Of a stretch of DNA of 64,000 nucleotides, positions 1-6,900 are shown one piece after another. Every line of letters begins with the position of its first letter. Position 1 is the first letter of the stretch. The notes under the pieces are model-generated. The model was not told the origin of the DNA, did not search any database, and saw nothing but the letters and a program-made list of their open reading frames with translations. This stretch comes from Rs1 sp036960485 (GTDB lineage Bacteria; Pseudomonadota; Gammaproteobacteria; Pseudomonadales; Balneatricaceae), in contig JBALXS010000009.1 in the NCBI GenBank assembly GCA_036960485.1, positions 1 through 64,000 of the forward strand, in the 5' to 3' direction. The translations under genes were made by a program, and so were the position numbers.

Positions 1-204
1 GTAAGATCGCTGTGCCCAATGACCTGAAAATAGAGCTTTAATTCTAAGTTTTGATTGTTTCTAAAGATTACTGCAGATAAAGCATCATCCATTGATATTT
101 TTAAAAGTTAATAGTGAGGCTTTATTAGTAATAAATGTTTGATGCATGGCCTGAAGTTGCCTAGTAGTTTTTTAAATGGAAATTTGTCAAACCGAAATAA
201 TTAG

Positions 205-374
205 CTACATTCCTTTCGTAGAAGCCACTTCATTGCTTAAATACGCATGCACACGACTAAGCTCCCAGTCAAAAGTTTTAATTTTGGTAATGCTGAGAGG
301 TATCTAGCACCATCATACAGTATACAAGGGAGCATAACCTCGTGATACAGGCATCTATATTTAATCTTAATGGT
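205..374 (-). pseudogene. Decayed ORF fragment, unrecognised
   Basis: Two overlapping minus-strand frames read like real protein but neither is a gene. The first opens after a stop near 375 and contains EVMLPCILYDGARYLSALPK; the second contains TFDWELSRVHAYLSNEV and ends at a TAG at 205. They would join through one frameshift near 270. I do not recognise the family. The rest of 1-499 shows no coding or RNA feature that I can support. Confidence 0.25.
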
Positions 375-499
375 CTATTGATATGTATATAATATTCCAT
401 AGTAGTGTATCCATGGAGGTGTTGTTCTCCAGAATAATCGACACTTTCATATAAAAGGTGTGATTAAAAGATCATTTAATTTTGATAAGGATAAACTTT

Positions 500-1195
500 A
501 TGAATATCGTGTCAATACTTGGTTTAGGGGCAATTGGCCTAGGGTTCCTCTTGGCATTGCTTACGTATAAGCTATTGAGGCAAGCCCCCGTGAATAATGT
601 ACCAATTTATGTTTATCAATTTTTTTGCTTTGTTTTGGTATTAATTGGAGCAGGCCTTCAATATTCAACAATATTGCAAGATCAGAGAATTAATACCGCA
701 AGTGTACATATCTTTAATCTTTCGGAGAAGATAGTGGGGTACAAAGGTCGAATATCATCGCTGGAAAAAAGGTTGAAAGTTGTTGATGATGAATTGAATC
801 TAGCAAAGCAAGATACCGCTCAGCTTGGCAGCCTGAAAGGACGTGTTTCTATTTTGAAACTAGATAACGATAAGTACAAGAGCAAAGTATCATCGCTCGA
901 TAAGCGGTTGGAAAAGACCAAAGATATATTGAGTTCAACACAACAAAAAGCATCTCAATTAACAAGACAGCTCAATAATTCTATTTTGGTGATGAAAAAT
1001 ATAGCTTATATGATTCCTTCTTCGATTAAAAAATTAAATAGTGTAAACGAGATACTGACAGGAAATGTTTGTTCAGGAGGCTCAAGCGGCGTCCCAATAT
1101 GGGGTGGTAGAGGAACCCAAATGGCTAAGCTTAGTACGGAAGTTATAAGCAATCTTTCTGCTGCAAAGAGTTCGATTCATACTATTCTTCGATGA
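500..1195 (+). CDS. Coiled-coil membrane protein of unknown function
   Basis: I do not recognise the family. The protein has 231 residues from the ATG at 500, which has a ribosome binding site (ATAAGGATA) at good spacing; an in-frame TTG at 482 is less likely. Two hydrophobic segments lie at about residues 3-26 and 36-56. A heptad-rich, charged stretch follows at about 70-165, with an internal near-repeat (RISSLEKRL at 84-92 and KVSSLDKRL at 129-137), so it should form a coiled coil. Residues 190-206 are rich in Gly and Ser. The stop codon overlaps the ATG of the next, broken ORF (ATGA). It resembles membrane-anchored coiled-coil proteins of accessory loci, but no function is implied. Confidence 0.6.
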   Translation: MNIVSILGLGAIGLGFLLALLTYKLLRQAPVNNVPIYVYQFFCFVLVLIGAGLQYSTILQDQRINTASVHIFNLSEKIVGYKGRISSLEKRLKVVDDELNLAKQDTAQLGSLKGRVSILKLDNDKYKSKVSSLDKRLEKTKDILSSTQQKASQLTRQLNNSILVMKNIAYMIPSSIKKLNSVNEILTGNVCSGGSSGVPIWGGRGTQMAKLSTEVISNLSAAKSSIHTILR

Positions 1196-1839
1196 CGGAG
1201 AATGCTCTACAGAGGTTTATAAAAGAGGTTTTTAATCGTCGAAAAACTATAGTTTACTATCATGCTAAACAGTTACAATATAGGTATACAGGGTTAAGAA
1301 AAAGGAGCTAATCGGCAATGAGCTGGCGTTACCTATCAGTTCTTTGACTTTTTATATAGCTCAACTCTTTGTAGAAGATTTGGCTGAAGAGAAAAAATAC
1401 CTCATGAGAGTTCCATGAGTTTATCTAAAATATTGATTGGAATGTAGCGACCAAGACAGAGGGTTTTGCACCAGAGAGAACTCAGATATTATTCGAGAGG
1501 ACATGGCAAAGATTATAGATCTTACCAGGAGTCTAGATTGGGAGCTGTCTCTTTTGAGCTCGGGGTTTGAAATTGTTCACCACACTGTTATGAGGTAGTA
1601 AGCTTCTATAGTATTGCTTCCTCCTCTAAGACAATAAGTGGGTTCTTAGATCTTAGATCACCAATAGATAATATATTAAAAGAAAAACGGTCTCTTTGTG
1701 TCACGTTCTGCCTGAACCTGAATTAATCATTCGAAGCGATTGGCTACCGAAACTATCGGCCAGCGGATGTTTAGAAGCAGTTAGATGGTTAGGAAACGAA
1801 GCACTTGCCACATTAAGATTTCATTTTATATCTCAGTGA
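1192..1839 (+). pseudogene. Multiply frameshifted gene coupled to the coiled-coil protein
   Basis: An ORF starts at ATG 1192, overlapping the previous stop, and reads 39 residues to a TAA at 1309. Protein-like open segments then follow one another in shifting frames: 1284-1418 (containing IGNELALPISSLTFYIAQLF), 1437-1598 (containing SDIIREDMAKIIDLTRSLDW), a segment ending at 1726 (containing FYSIASSSKTISGFLDL), and a last one ending at TGA 1837-1839 (containing LPEPELIIRSDWLPKLSASG). Together they look like one gene of roughly 210 codons decayed by several indels. The family is not recognised. The ATGA overlap suggests it once formed a two-gene unit with the upstream gene. Sequencing error is an alternative, but remnants just downstream favour real decay. 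Confidence 0.4.
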
Positions 1840-1978
1840 TTAGTAAATTGTAGATATATTCTAATTAACTAAAAAATATTAAATGTGCCATAAAGTGATC
1901 CATTAAACATGCCAAAACTTAAGTTAAATGACTTTGATGGCACCCTGATGCAAAGAGTATGAAAGTAAACTAATCCGT

Positions 1979-2242
1979 GCAGGCTATAAAGAGCATACGC
2001 GAGGTAAGTTCATGGAGACTAAAAAACAGCAGTAAAAGGTAAGTTAGGACGTGAAAACCAAGTAAAGATTTTCTGTTGATCAACGTTATGAGATAAGACA
2101 AAATCAGCTAAGTAAGCTTCGAAAATGGCTCGAAAAGGCTAATACCCCATCCAAAATAGTTATCGGTCAAGCGTTGTTTTATTTACAGAATCAATAGCCT
2201 CGATTAACAGGCTATGTTGAAAATGGCTGTGATCCTATCTGA
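1979..2242 (+). pseudogene. IS66-family transposase (TnpC) remnant
   Basis: In a single frame, interrupted by stops (TAA, TAG, TAA and a TAG), the translation matches the C-terminal half of IS66 transposases. The first part, HTRGKFMETKKQQ, corresponds to the family's AHARRKF motif. The last part contains LRKWLEKANTPSKIVIGQA and LFYLQNQ followed by a stop exactly where the conserved Trp (TGG to TAG) belongs, then PRLTGYVENG. No terminal repeats or partner genes (tnpA, tnpB) were found nearby, so this is a relic and not an element. Recognition of the family is from these motifs alone. Confidence 0.7.
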
Positions 2243-2311
2243 ATTTGATACAAGAAGCTGTATGGTGTTTATTGCACTATCTAGAGTAATAGCGCTTCTA
2301 TTAGCATGCTA

Positions 2312-2775
2312 CTACAGCGCGAGTAAATAACCGCGCGAACGGATAGTTTTAATATATTGATAAGGAGGAGAGCCGTCGTTCATTTTCTTACGTATCATAG
2401 ATATGCGTATATCGATCGATCTAGCCCATCGTACTCAAAACCACGGATATCTAAATATAATTGATCGCGGGGAATTACTTGCCCTGATCTAAGATGTAGA
2501 TAATGTAGTACTTCAAATTCACCACTGGTAAGGTTCAGTGACTGGCCTTTTAAGGTCGCGCTAAAAGTGCTTTCATCTAACTGTAGATCAGGTGCTTGTG
2601 TGATAAGACTACCGCCACAGCGACGTAATAAAGCTCTAACATGCGCGAGTAGAATATGTGGCCGTATAGGTTTTTTTAAATAGTTATCTACGCCTATATT
2701 CAGGGCCTGCAGTTCATCAACGTCATCATCTCTGGCTGTCACCATAAGCACTGGAGTACCCTCGCTACGACTCCG
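2312..2775 (-). pseudogene. OmpR-type response regulator, truncated and frameshifted
   Basis: The minus strand encodes the second half of a receiver domain (PVLMVTARDDD, then YLKKPI with the conserved Lys) and an OmpR/PhoB winged-helix DNA-binding domain (LTSGEFEVLHYL, YDGLDRSI). The frame is lost by an indel near 2400. The expected C-terminus then continues in another frame (IRKKMNDG, YIKTIRSRGYLLAL) to a TAG at 2312-2314. The N-terminal part of the receiver, with its phospho-acceptor Asp, is absent upstream of about 2775, where the frame closes. No histidine kinase lies nearby. The gene is therefore dead at both ends. The sequence between 2776 and 3001 is AT-rich with no feature seen. Confidence 0.75.
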
Positions 2776-3001
2776 TTTCTGGATGAAAACTATCTATCGC
2801 AACCCGGACAAAGAGTATGGATTAAATAAAGCGGTACAAAATTAACTAACATTTTAAAACAGCGGTTATTTAAACAAGCTGATTTGAAAATTAAATAACA
2901 AAAAACGCTTAAATACTGTTGCTTGCAGAATACGAGCGGTTTGTTACTTCAGGTTTATGTTAATTTTGTTGAATGCTAAAAATAGATAGCGGTGATCAGT
3001 A

Positions 3002-3937
3002 TTAGTCTTCTGGTAAATTATTAATATCTTGTATAAATGCGAGTACTAACTTATCTCTCTTTATTTTTAATTGCTCAGTACTTGTACTTTTAGTGATGTC
3101 GGCGATTCCATCAACTAGCAACTGGACTGTTCCTTCATCAAAACTAGCATCACCTAAATCGTCCCACCAGGTTTGCATTGGTGGGCCGATGTGCTCGCAA
3201 AAACCTGCTATGCCTTTTTCGCCGCCGCCTAAATGGAATAATGAACTTGGGCCAAGTGCTGCCCAGCGCAATCCGGGGCCGTACGCTACCGCTTTATCAA
3301 TGTCTTCAAGGCTGGCAACACCTTCTTTGAGTAGATGAATACTTTCACGCCAAAGCGCTGCTTGTAAGCGGTTGGCGATATGCCCAGCTACTTCTTTATT
3401 CAAACGTATCGTCTGTTTGCCGATGCTTTGATAGAAAGATTCTGCTGTGACTAAATGCTGCTTGTTAGAGTGTTCATTAATCATCAATTCGACTAAAGGA
3501 ATCAGATGCGGTGGGTTAAATGGATGAGCAAGGATAAGCTTACTAGGATCTTTGAAGCCTTTTTGCAATGCTGATAACTGTAGACCTGAAGTCGATGTTG
3601 CGACGATGGTGTCAGCGCCTAAGTTATTCTCAATTGCTTGATACAGTGAGTGCTTTAAACCTATGCGCTCAGGAATGCTCTCTTGAATAAAATCAGCACC
3701 ATTGACTGCATCAGCGGGATCATCATTAAAACTTAAAAGGTCAATATTCCCCGCAAGCTCCCAACCTAGTGCTTGTAATGTTGGTGCTGTTTCTTCAATA
3801 AAGCGGAGCATTGTTGCTTTTATATCTGTAGCGGGGTCGTAAACACACACTTTTCGCCGCGTGGCTAAAAATAAGGCAGCCCAGCTCATGCCAATAGTAC
3901 CAGCACCTAATATAGTAATATTCTCAATTTTATTCAC
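3002..3937 (-). CDS. 3-hydroxyacyl-CoA dehydrogenase family protein (carnitine dehydrogenase/lambda-crystallin type)
   Basis: This is an NAD-dependent dehydrogenase of the 3-hydroxyacyl-CoA dehydrogenase superfamily, 311 residues, the usual length for the single-fold members. The Rossmann motif GAGTIG is at residues 11-16, followed by an acidic residue in VYDP that suits NAD. The segment KEVAGHIANRLQAALWRE and the GPGLRWAALGP motif of the C-terminal domain match L-carnitine 3-dehydrogenase, L-gulonate 3-dehydrogenase and lambda-crystallin relatives. Substrate cannot be decided from sequence; carnitine or a short 3-hydroxy acid is plausible. It is divergent from the formaldehyde dehydrogenase gene at 4293, with about 355 bp between. 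No betaine or carnitine genes lie beside it, which weakens the carnitine reading. Confidence 0.8.
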   Translation of the reverse strand: MNKIENITILGAGTIGMSWAALFLATRRKVCVYDPATDIKATMLRFIEETAPTLQALGWELAGNIDLLSFNDDPADAVNGADFIQESIPERIGLKHSLYQAIENNLGADTIVATSTSGLQLSALQKGFKDPSKLILAHPFNPPHLIPLVELMINEHSNKQHLVTAESFYQSIGKQTIRLNKEVAGHIANRLQAALWRESIHLLKEGVASLEDIDKAVAYGPGLRWAALGPSSLFHLGGGEKGIAGFCEHIGPPMQTWWDDLGDASFDEGTVQLLVDGIADITKSTSTEQLKIKRDKLVLAFIQDINNLPED

Positions 3938-4195
3938 AGCTATAAACCCTTGATAATAAATGATAACAGTAGTATCTAACTAGCACTCATAGAGGGTCAA
4001 GCTAAACTAAATATAAAAAGTACTAGTACCTAGCTGCAGCCAGCTTTGGTGAAAAAAGCTGGGTAGCGATTACAGTTAATAGCAATTGTGCTCTAGATAA
4101 AAAATCTACTATTCAACAGGCTTATGATTTGTTAAATTAGACGTACTTGAAAATAGAATGAATGTTCACTTCATTGTTGTTTGCTCTGTCAGTGA

Positions 4196-4251
4196 TTGAT
4201 CAATAGCAATGAAAGCGGTATACATGTAAATCAATCTTGATCAATAGCGAT
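4196..4251. promoter_or_regulatory. Pair of 15-bp direct repeats upstream of frmA
   Basis: TTGATCAATAGCAAT (4196-4210) and TTGATCAATAGCGAT (4237-4251) differ at one base and start 41 bp apart, close to four helical turns. Each contains the palindrome TTGATCAA. They lie between the divergent dehydrogenase and frmA genes, the nearer copy 41 bp before the frmA start. This is what a regulator binding two sites on one DNA face would need. The Lrp/AsnC regulator downstream of frmA is a possible binder, but that is inference. Confidence 0.45.
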
Positions 4252-4292
4252 ATTGAAAAGTCCTGTTGTTATAAATTTAGTGAGAGTTTGTT

Positions 4293-5423
4293 ATGAGTGC
4301 ACAAATAATTAAGTCAAAAGCGGCAGTCGCTTGGGGCCCAGGTCAGCCATTAAGTATTGAAGAAATAGACGTCATGCCACCGCAAAAGGGTGAAGTGCGC
4401 GTTAAAATTATAGCATCGGGTGTCTGTCATACAGATGCATTTACGCTATCAGGTGATGATCCTGAAGGGATTTTCCCTGCGGTACTAGGCCATGAAGGTG
4501 GTGGTATAGTTGAATCGATAGGCGAAGGTGTTACCAGTGTTGTTGTTGGTGATCACGTTATCCCACTTTATACACCAGAGTGCGGTGAGTGCAAATTTTG
4601 TAAATCGGGCAAAACTAACTTATGCCAAAAGATTCGTGAAACACAAGGTAAAGGTTTAATGCCAGATGGCACTACACGCTTTTCAAAAGATGGCGAGCCT
4701 ATTTATCATTACATGGGTTGTTCAACATTTTCTGAATATACAGTGCTGCCTGAAATATCTTTAGCTAAAGTGAATAAAACAGCGCCTTTAGAAGAAGTAT
4801 GTTTATTAGGTTGTGGTGTTACCACAGGTATGGGCGCGGTCGTTAATACGGCTAAAGTACAACCGGGTGATACCGTTGCAATCTTTGGCTTAGGCGGCAT
4901 TGGTTTGTCAGCAGTAATTGGCGCACAAATGGCTAAAGCTGGGCGTATTATTGCGGTTGACATCAATGAATCAAAATTTGAGTTAGCTAAGCAGTTAGGC
5001 GCTACTGAGTGTATCAATCCTAAAGATTACGATAAGCCTATTCAAGACGTAATTGTTGAGCTTACTGATGGCGGCGTTGACTTCTCTTTCGAGTGTATTG
5101 GTAATGTTAACACTATGCGTTCAGCGCTAGAGTGTTGCCATAAAGGTTGGGGCGAATCAGTTATTATCGGTGTAGCGGGAGCTGGGCAAGAAATATCAAC
5201 CAGACCTTTCCAGCTGGTAACTGGGCGCGTATGGCGTGGCACTGCATTTGGTGGTGTAAAAGGGCGTTCTGAACTGCCTAACTATGTTGAGCGTTACCTT
5301 GCAGGTGAGTTTAAGTTAGATCACTTTATTACGCATACAATGGGGTTGGAAGGCATTAATGACGCTTTTGATTTAATGCATGAAGGTAAAAGTATTCGCA
5401 GTGTCATTCACTTCGATAAGTAA
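4293..5423 (+). CDS. frmA: S-(hydroxymethyl)glutathione dehydrogenase / class III alcohol dehydrogenase
   Basis: The enzyme oxidises S-hydroxymethylglutathione, formed from formaldehyde and glutathione, to S-formylglutathione with NAD; class III enzymes can also reduce S-nitrosoglutathione. Its 376 residues fit the family. Catalytic zinc ligands are visible as C45 (GVCHTDAF) and H67-E68 (GHEGGG). The four structural-zinc cysteines are at about 97, 100, 103 and 111 (PECGECKFC...LC). The Rossmann motif FGLGGIG is near residue 200. No S-formylglutathione hydrolase (frmB) or FrmR repressor is adjacent, so the second pathway step must be encoded elsewhere. A convergent terminator follows, then an Lrp/AsnC regulator. 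Confidence 0.95.
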   Translation: MSAQIIKSKAAVAWGPGQPLSIEEIDVMPPQKGEVRVKIIASGVCHTDAFTLSGDDPEGIFPAVLGHEGGGIVESIGEGVTSVVVGDHVIPLYTPECGECKFCKSGKTNLCQKIRETQGKGLMPDGTTRFSKDGEPIYHYMGCSTFSEYTVLPEISLAKVNKTAPLEEVCLLGCGVTTGMGAVVNTAKVQPGDTVAIFGLGGIGLSAVIGAQMAKAGRIIAVDINESKFELAKQLGATECINPKDYDKPIQDVIVELTDGGVDFSFECIGNVNTMRSALECCHKGWGESVIIGVAGAGQEISTRPFQLVTGRVWRGTAFGGVKGRSELPNYVERYLAGEFKLDHFITHTMGLEGINDAFDLMHEGKSIRSVIHFDK

Positions 5424-5455
5424 CATATAAACGTGCTTTAATTGCCGTTTGTGCC

Positions 5456-5486
5456 GTTATCGACCAAATAGTGTTTGGTCGATAAC
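5456..5486. terminator. Bidirectional hairpin between frmA and the Lrp gene
   Basis: A perfect 13-bp stem (GTTATCGACCAAA pairing with TTTGGTCGATAAC) closes a 5-base loop, TAGTG. It sits between two converging genes. The T-tract on each side is weak, so termination is likely but not certain. Confidence 0.6.
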
Positions 5487-5513
5487 TAATTATGGCTGTA
5501 ATTTATGGCTGTG

Positions 5514-5999
5514 CTAGAAATTATTAATATCGTTTTTACGGTCTAAACGCGTTTTCATAATGATATGTGAAACCGTCGATTTAACACCGGCTAATGCATT
5601 CATTTGTGTAATGCACTGGTGAAAATCTTCTATTGTTGGCGCTGATATAAAAATGGACCAATCCCATTCACCGCTTAACGAGTGGATAGTTTGGATGTAG
5701 GGCATTTTTTCCATTTCTATAAAGGTTTCTTGAAATGATTTGTTCTCAGCAACCATCATCACAATCGCATCTATATTACGATGCAAATTTTGTGGGTTAA
5801 TTCTAACCCCGTAACCTGCAATAATACCGGCACTCTCTAGTTTATGCAGACGCTCTTGTACTGTAGCGCGAGATACACCTATTTTTCGTGCCAGAGAAGC
5901 GTTGGATTCTCGTGCATTTTCTTGTAGCAATGTAAGCAACTGTCTATCTTTATCAGAAAGCTTAAATTTAGTTGATTCGGTTGAGATGATCTTCTGCAT
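5514..5999 (-). CDS. Lrp/AsnC family transcriptional regulator
   Basis: This is a 161-residue feast/famine regulator. An N-terminal winged helix-turn-helix spans about residues 17-65 (DRQLLTLLQENARESNASLA, then IGVSRATVQERLHKLE). A C-terminal RAM ligand-sensing domain follows, about 75-150, with the usual pattern ending in STVSHIIMKTRL. Members of this family bind amino acids and form octamers. It converges on frmA, and the pair of repeats upstream of frmA could be its target, though the family more often regulates a divergent neighbour. The upstream stretch 6000-6310 should hold its promoter; nothing else was seen there. Confidence 0.9.
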   Translation of the reverse strand: MQKIISTESTKFKLSDKDRQLLTLLQENARESNASLARKIGVSRATVQERLHKLESAGIIAGYGVRINPQNLHRNIDAIVMMVAENKSFQETFIEMEKMPYIQTIHSLSGEWDWSIFISAPTIEDFHQCITQMNALAGVKSTVSHIIMKTRLDRKNDINNF

Positions 6000-6310
6000 A
6001 ATTAACTATGTGACGTGTTAGCTTTATTAAATTCTAAGCATTTCCGCGTATCAAATAAATATTAAATACTTGGCTGGTAAATAGAATATGAAGAAAGCGG
6101 ATTTTTGAAAACCAGCATCATAATACATCTCCAAGCACTTAAATAGAGCGTGATTGCGGAAAACTCCATTTGTCTTGAATAAACTAATGCTTAACTATAT
6201 TTCTCTTTAAAAAAAGCAAAATTTGGTATTTATTACTTCCTATAAAGTTTTTACCATATAATCACCATCAGTATGTTATCTAATAACGACCATACAGGAG
6301 CATGGTTAAT

Positions 6311-6760
6311 TTAATGGCTACCTGTTACATGACTTACTTTTTTATCGATGCTGAGTGATTCTATTAAAGGTGTATCCAGCCCTTGAATAATACCGCAATT
6401 TTCATTGCTACCAGGTGTTAGGCATTGTTTACGAAGTGCAAGTAGCTGCTCTTCTAATGCTTGTAGTTCAATAATTCTGGAGCTGACATGCAATAAATGA
6501 TTATCGATCACTTTATCGATTTCGTGGCAACTTTGGCCGCTTTGTGCGCGCGCTTTTTGTAATTCTAAGATCTCTTCATGGCTCATCGCTAGTGCACGAC
6601 AATGCCTTACAAAAGTAAGCTTTTCAATATGGCTTTGGTTGTAGTGGCGATAGTTATTGTTTTGATCTCTGATGCTGGCTGGAATCAATCCTATTTTTTC
6701 ATAATATCTAATGGTTTCAACTGTGCAGTTTAGCTTTTTAGCAAGTTCACCGATCTTCAT
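6311..6760 (-). CDS. cadR: Cd(II)/Pb(II)-responsive MerR-family regulator
   Basis: This 149-residue MerR-family activator is expected to sense Cd(II)/Pb(II), possibly also Zn(II). The N-terminal helix-turn-helix is typical (MKIGELAKKLNCTVETIRYY), followed by the dimerisation helix. Three cysteines, at about 78 (SGQSCHE), 113 (KQCLTPG) and 122 (NCGIIQG), match the positions used for soft-metal binding in CadR/PbrR proteins. It is divergent from the P-type ATPase gene at 6901, the usual regulator-exporter layout. The promoter between them has the elongated spacer these activators correct by DNA distortion. The name cadR is by family; the true metal preference is not proven. Confidence 0.88.
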   Translation of the reverse strand: MKIGELAKKLNCTVETIRYYEKIGLIPASIRDQNNNYRHYNQSHIEKLTFVRHCRALAMSHEEILELQKARAQSGQSCHEIDKVIDNHLLHVSSRIIELQALEEQLLALRKQCLTPGSNENCGIIQGLDTPLIESLSIDKKVSHVTGSH

Positions 6761-6837
6761 GGGAAGCTCCTGTGTAGATATAAATAATAGCCAAAGGTCC
6801 TCAGTAAAGGTTTATAAAACTTGAATGAATAAAGAGC

Positions 6838-6868
6838 TTGACCCTGAAGTGGCTTTAGAGAGTTTAAT
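6838..6868 (+). promoter_or_regulatory. MerR-type promoter of the metal-exporting ATPase
   Basis: A -35 box TTGACC (6838-6843) and a -10 box TTTAAT (6863-6868) are separated by 19 bp, longer than the standard 17. The spacer holds an imperfect dyad, ACCCTGAAGT and CTTTAGAGAGT. This long spacer plus dyad is the signature of promoters activated by MerR-family regulators. The ATPase start is 33 bp downstream of the -10 box. Confidence 0.8.
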
Positions 6869-6900
6869 GATCAGCATACAAAATATTTTAGGAAATTGCT

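Noticed and set aside
4709..5242. Minus-strand frames inside frmA
   Set aside because: They are shadows of the strongly supported frmA frame and have no start signals.
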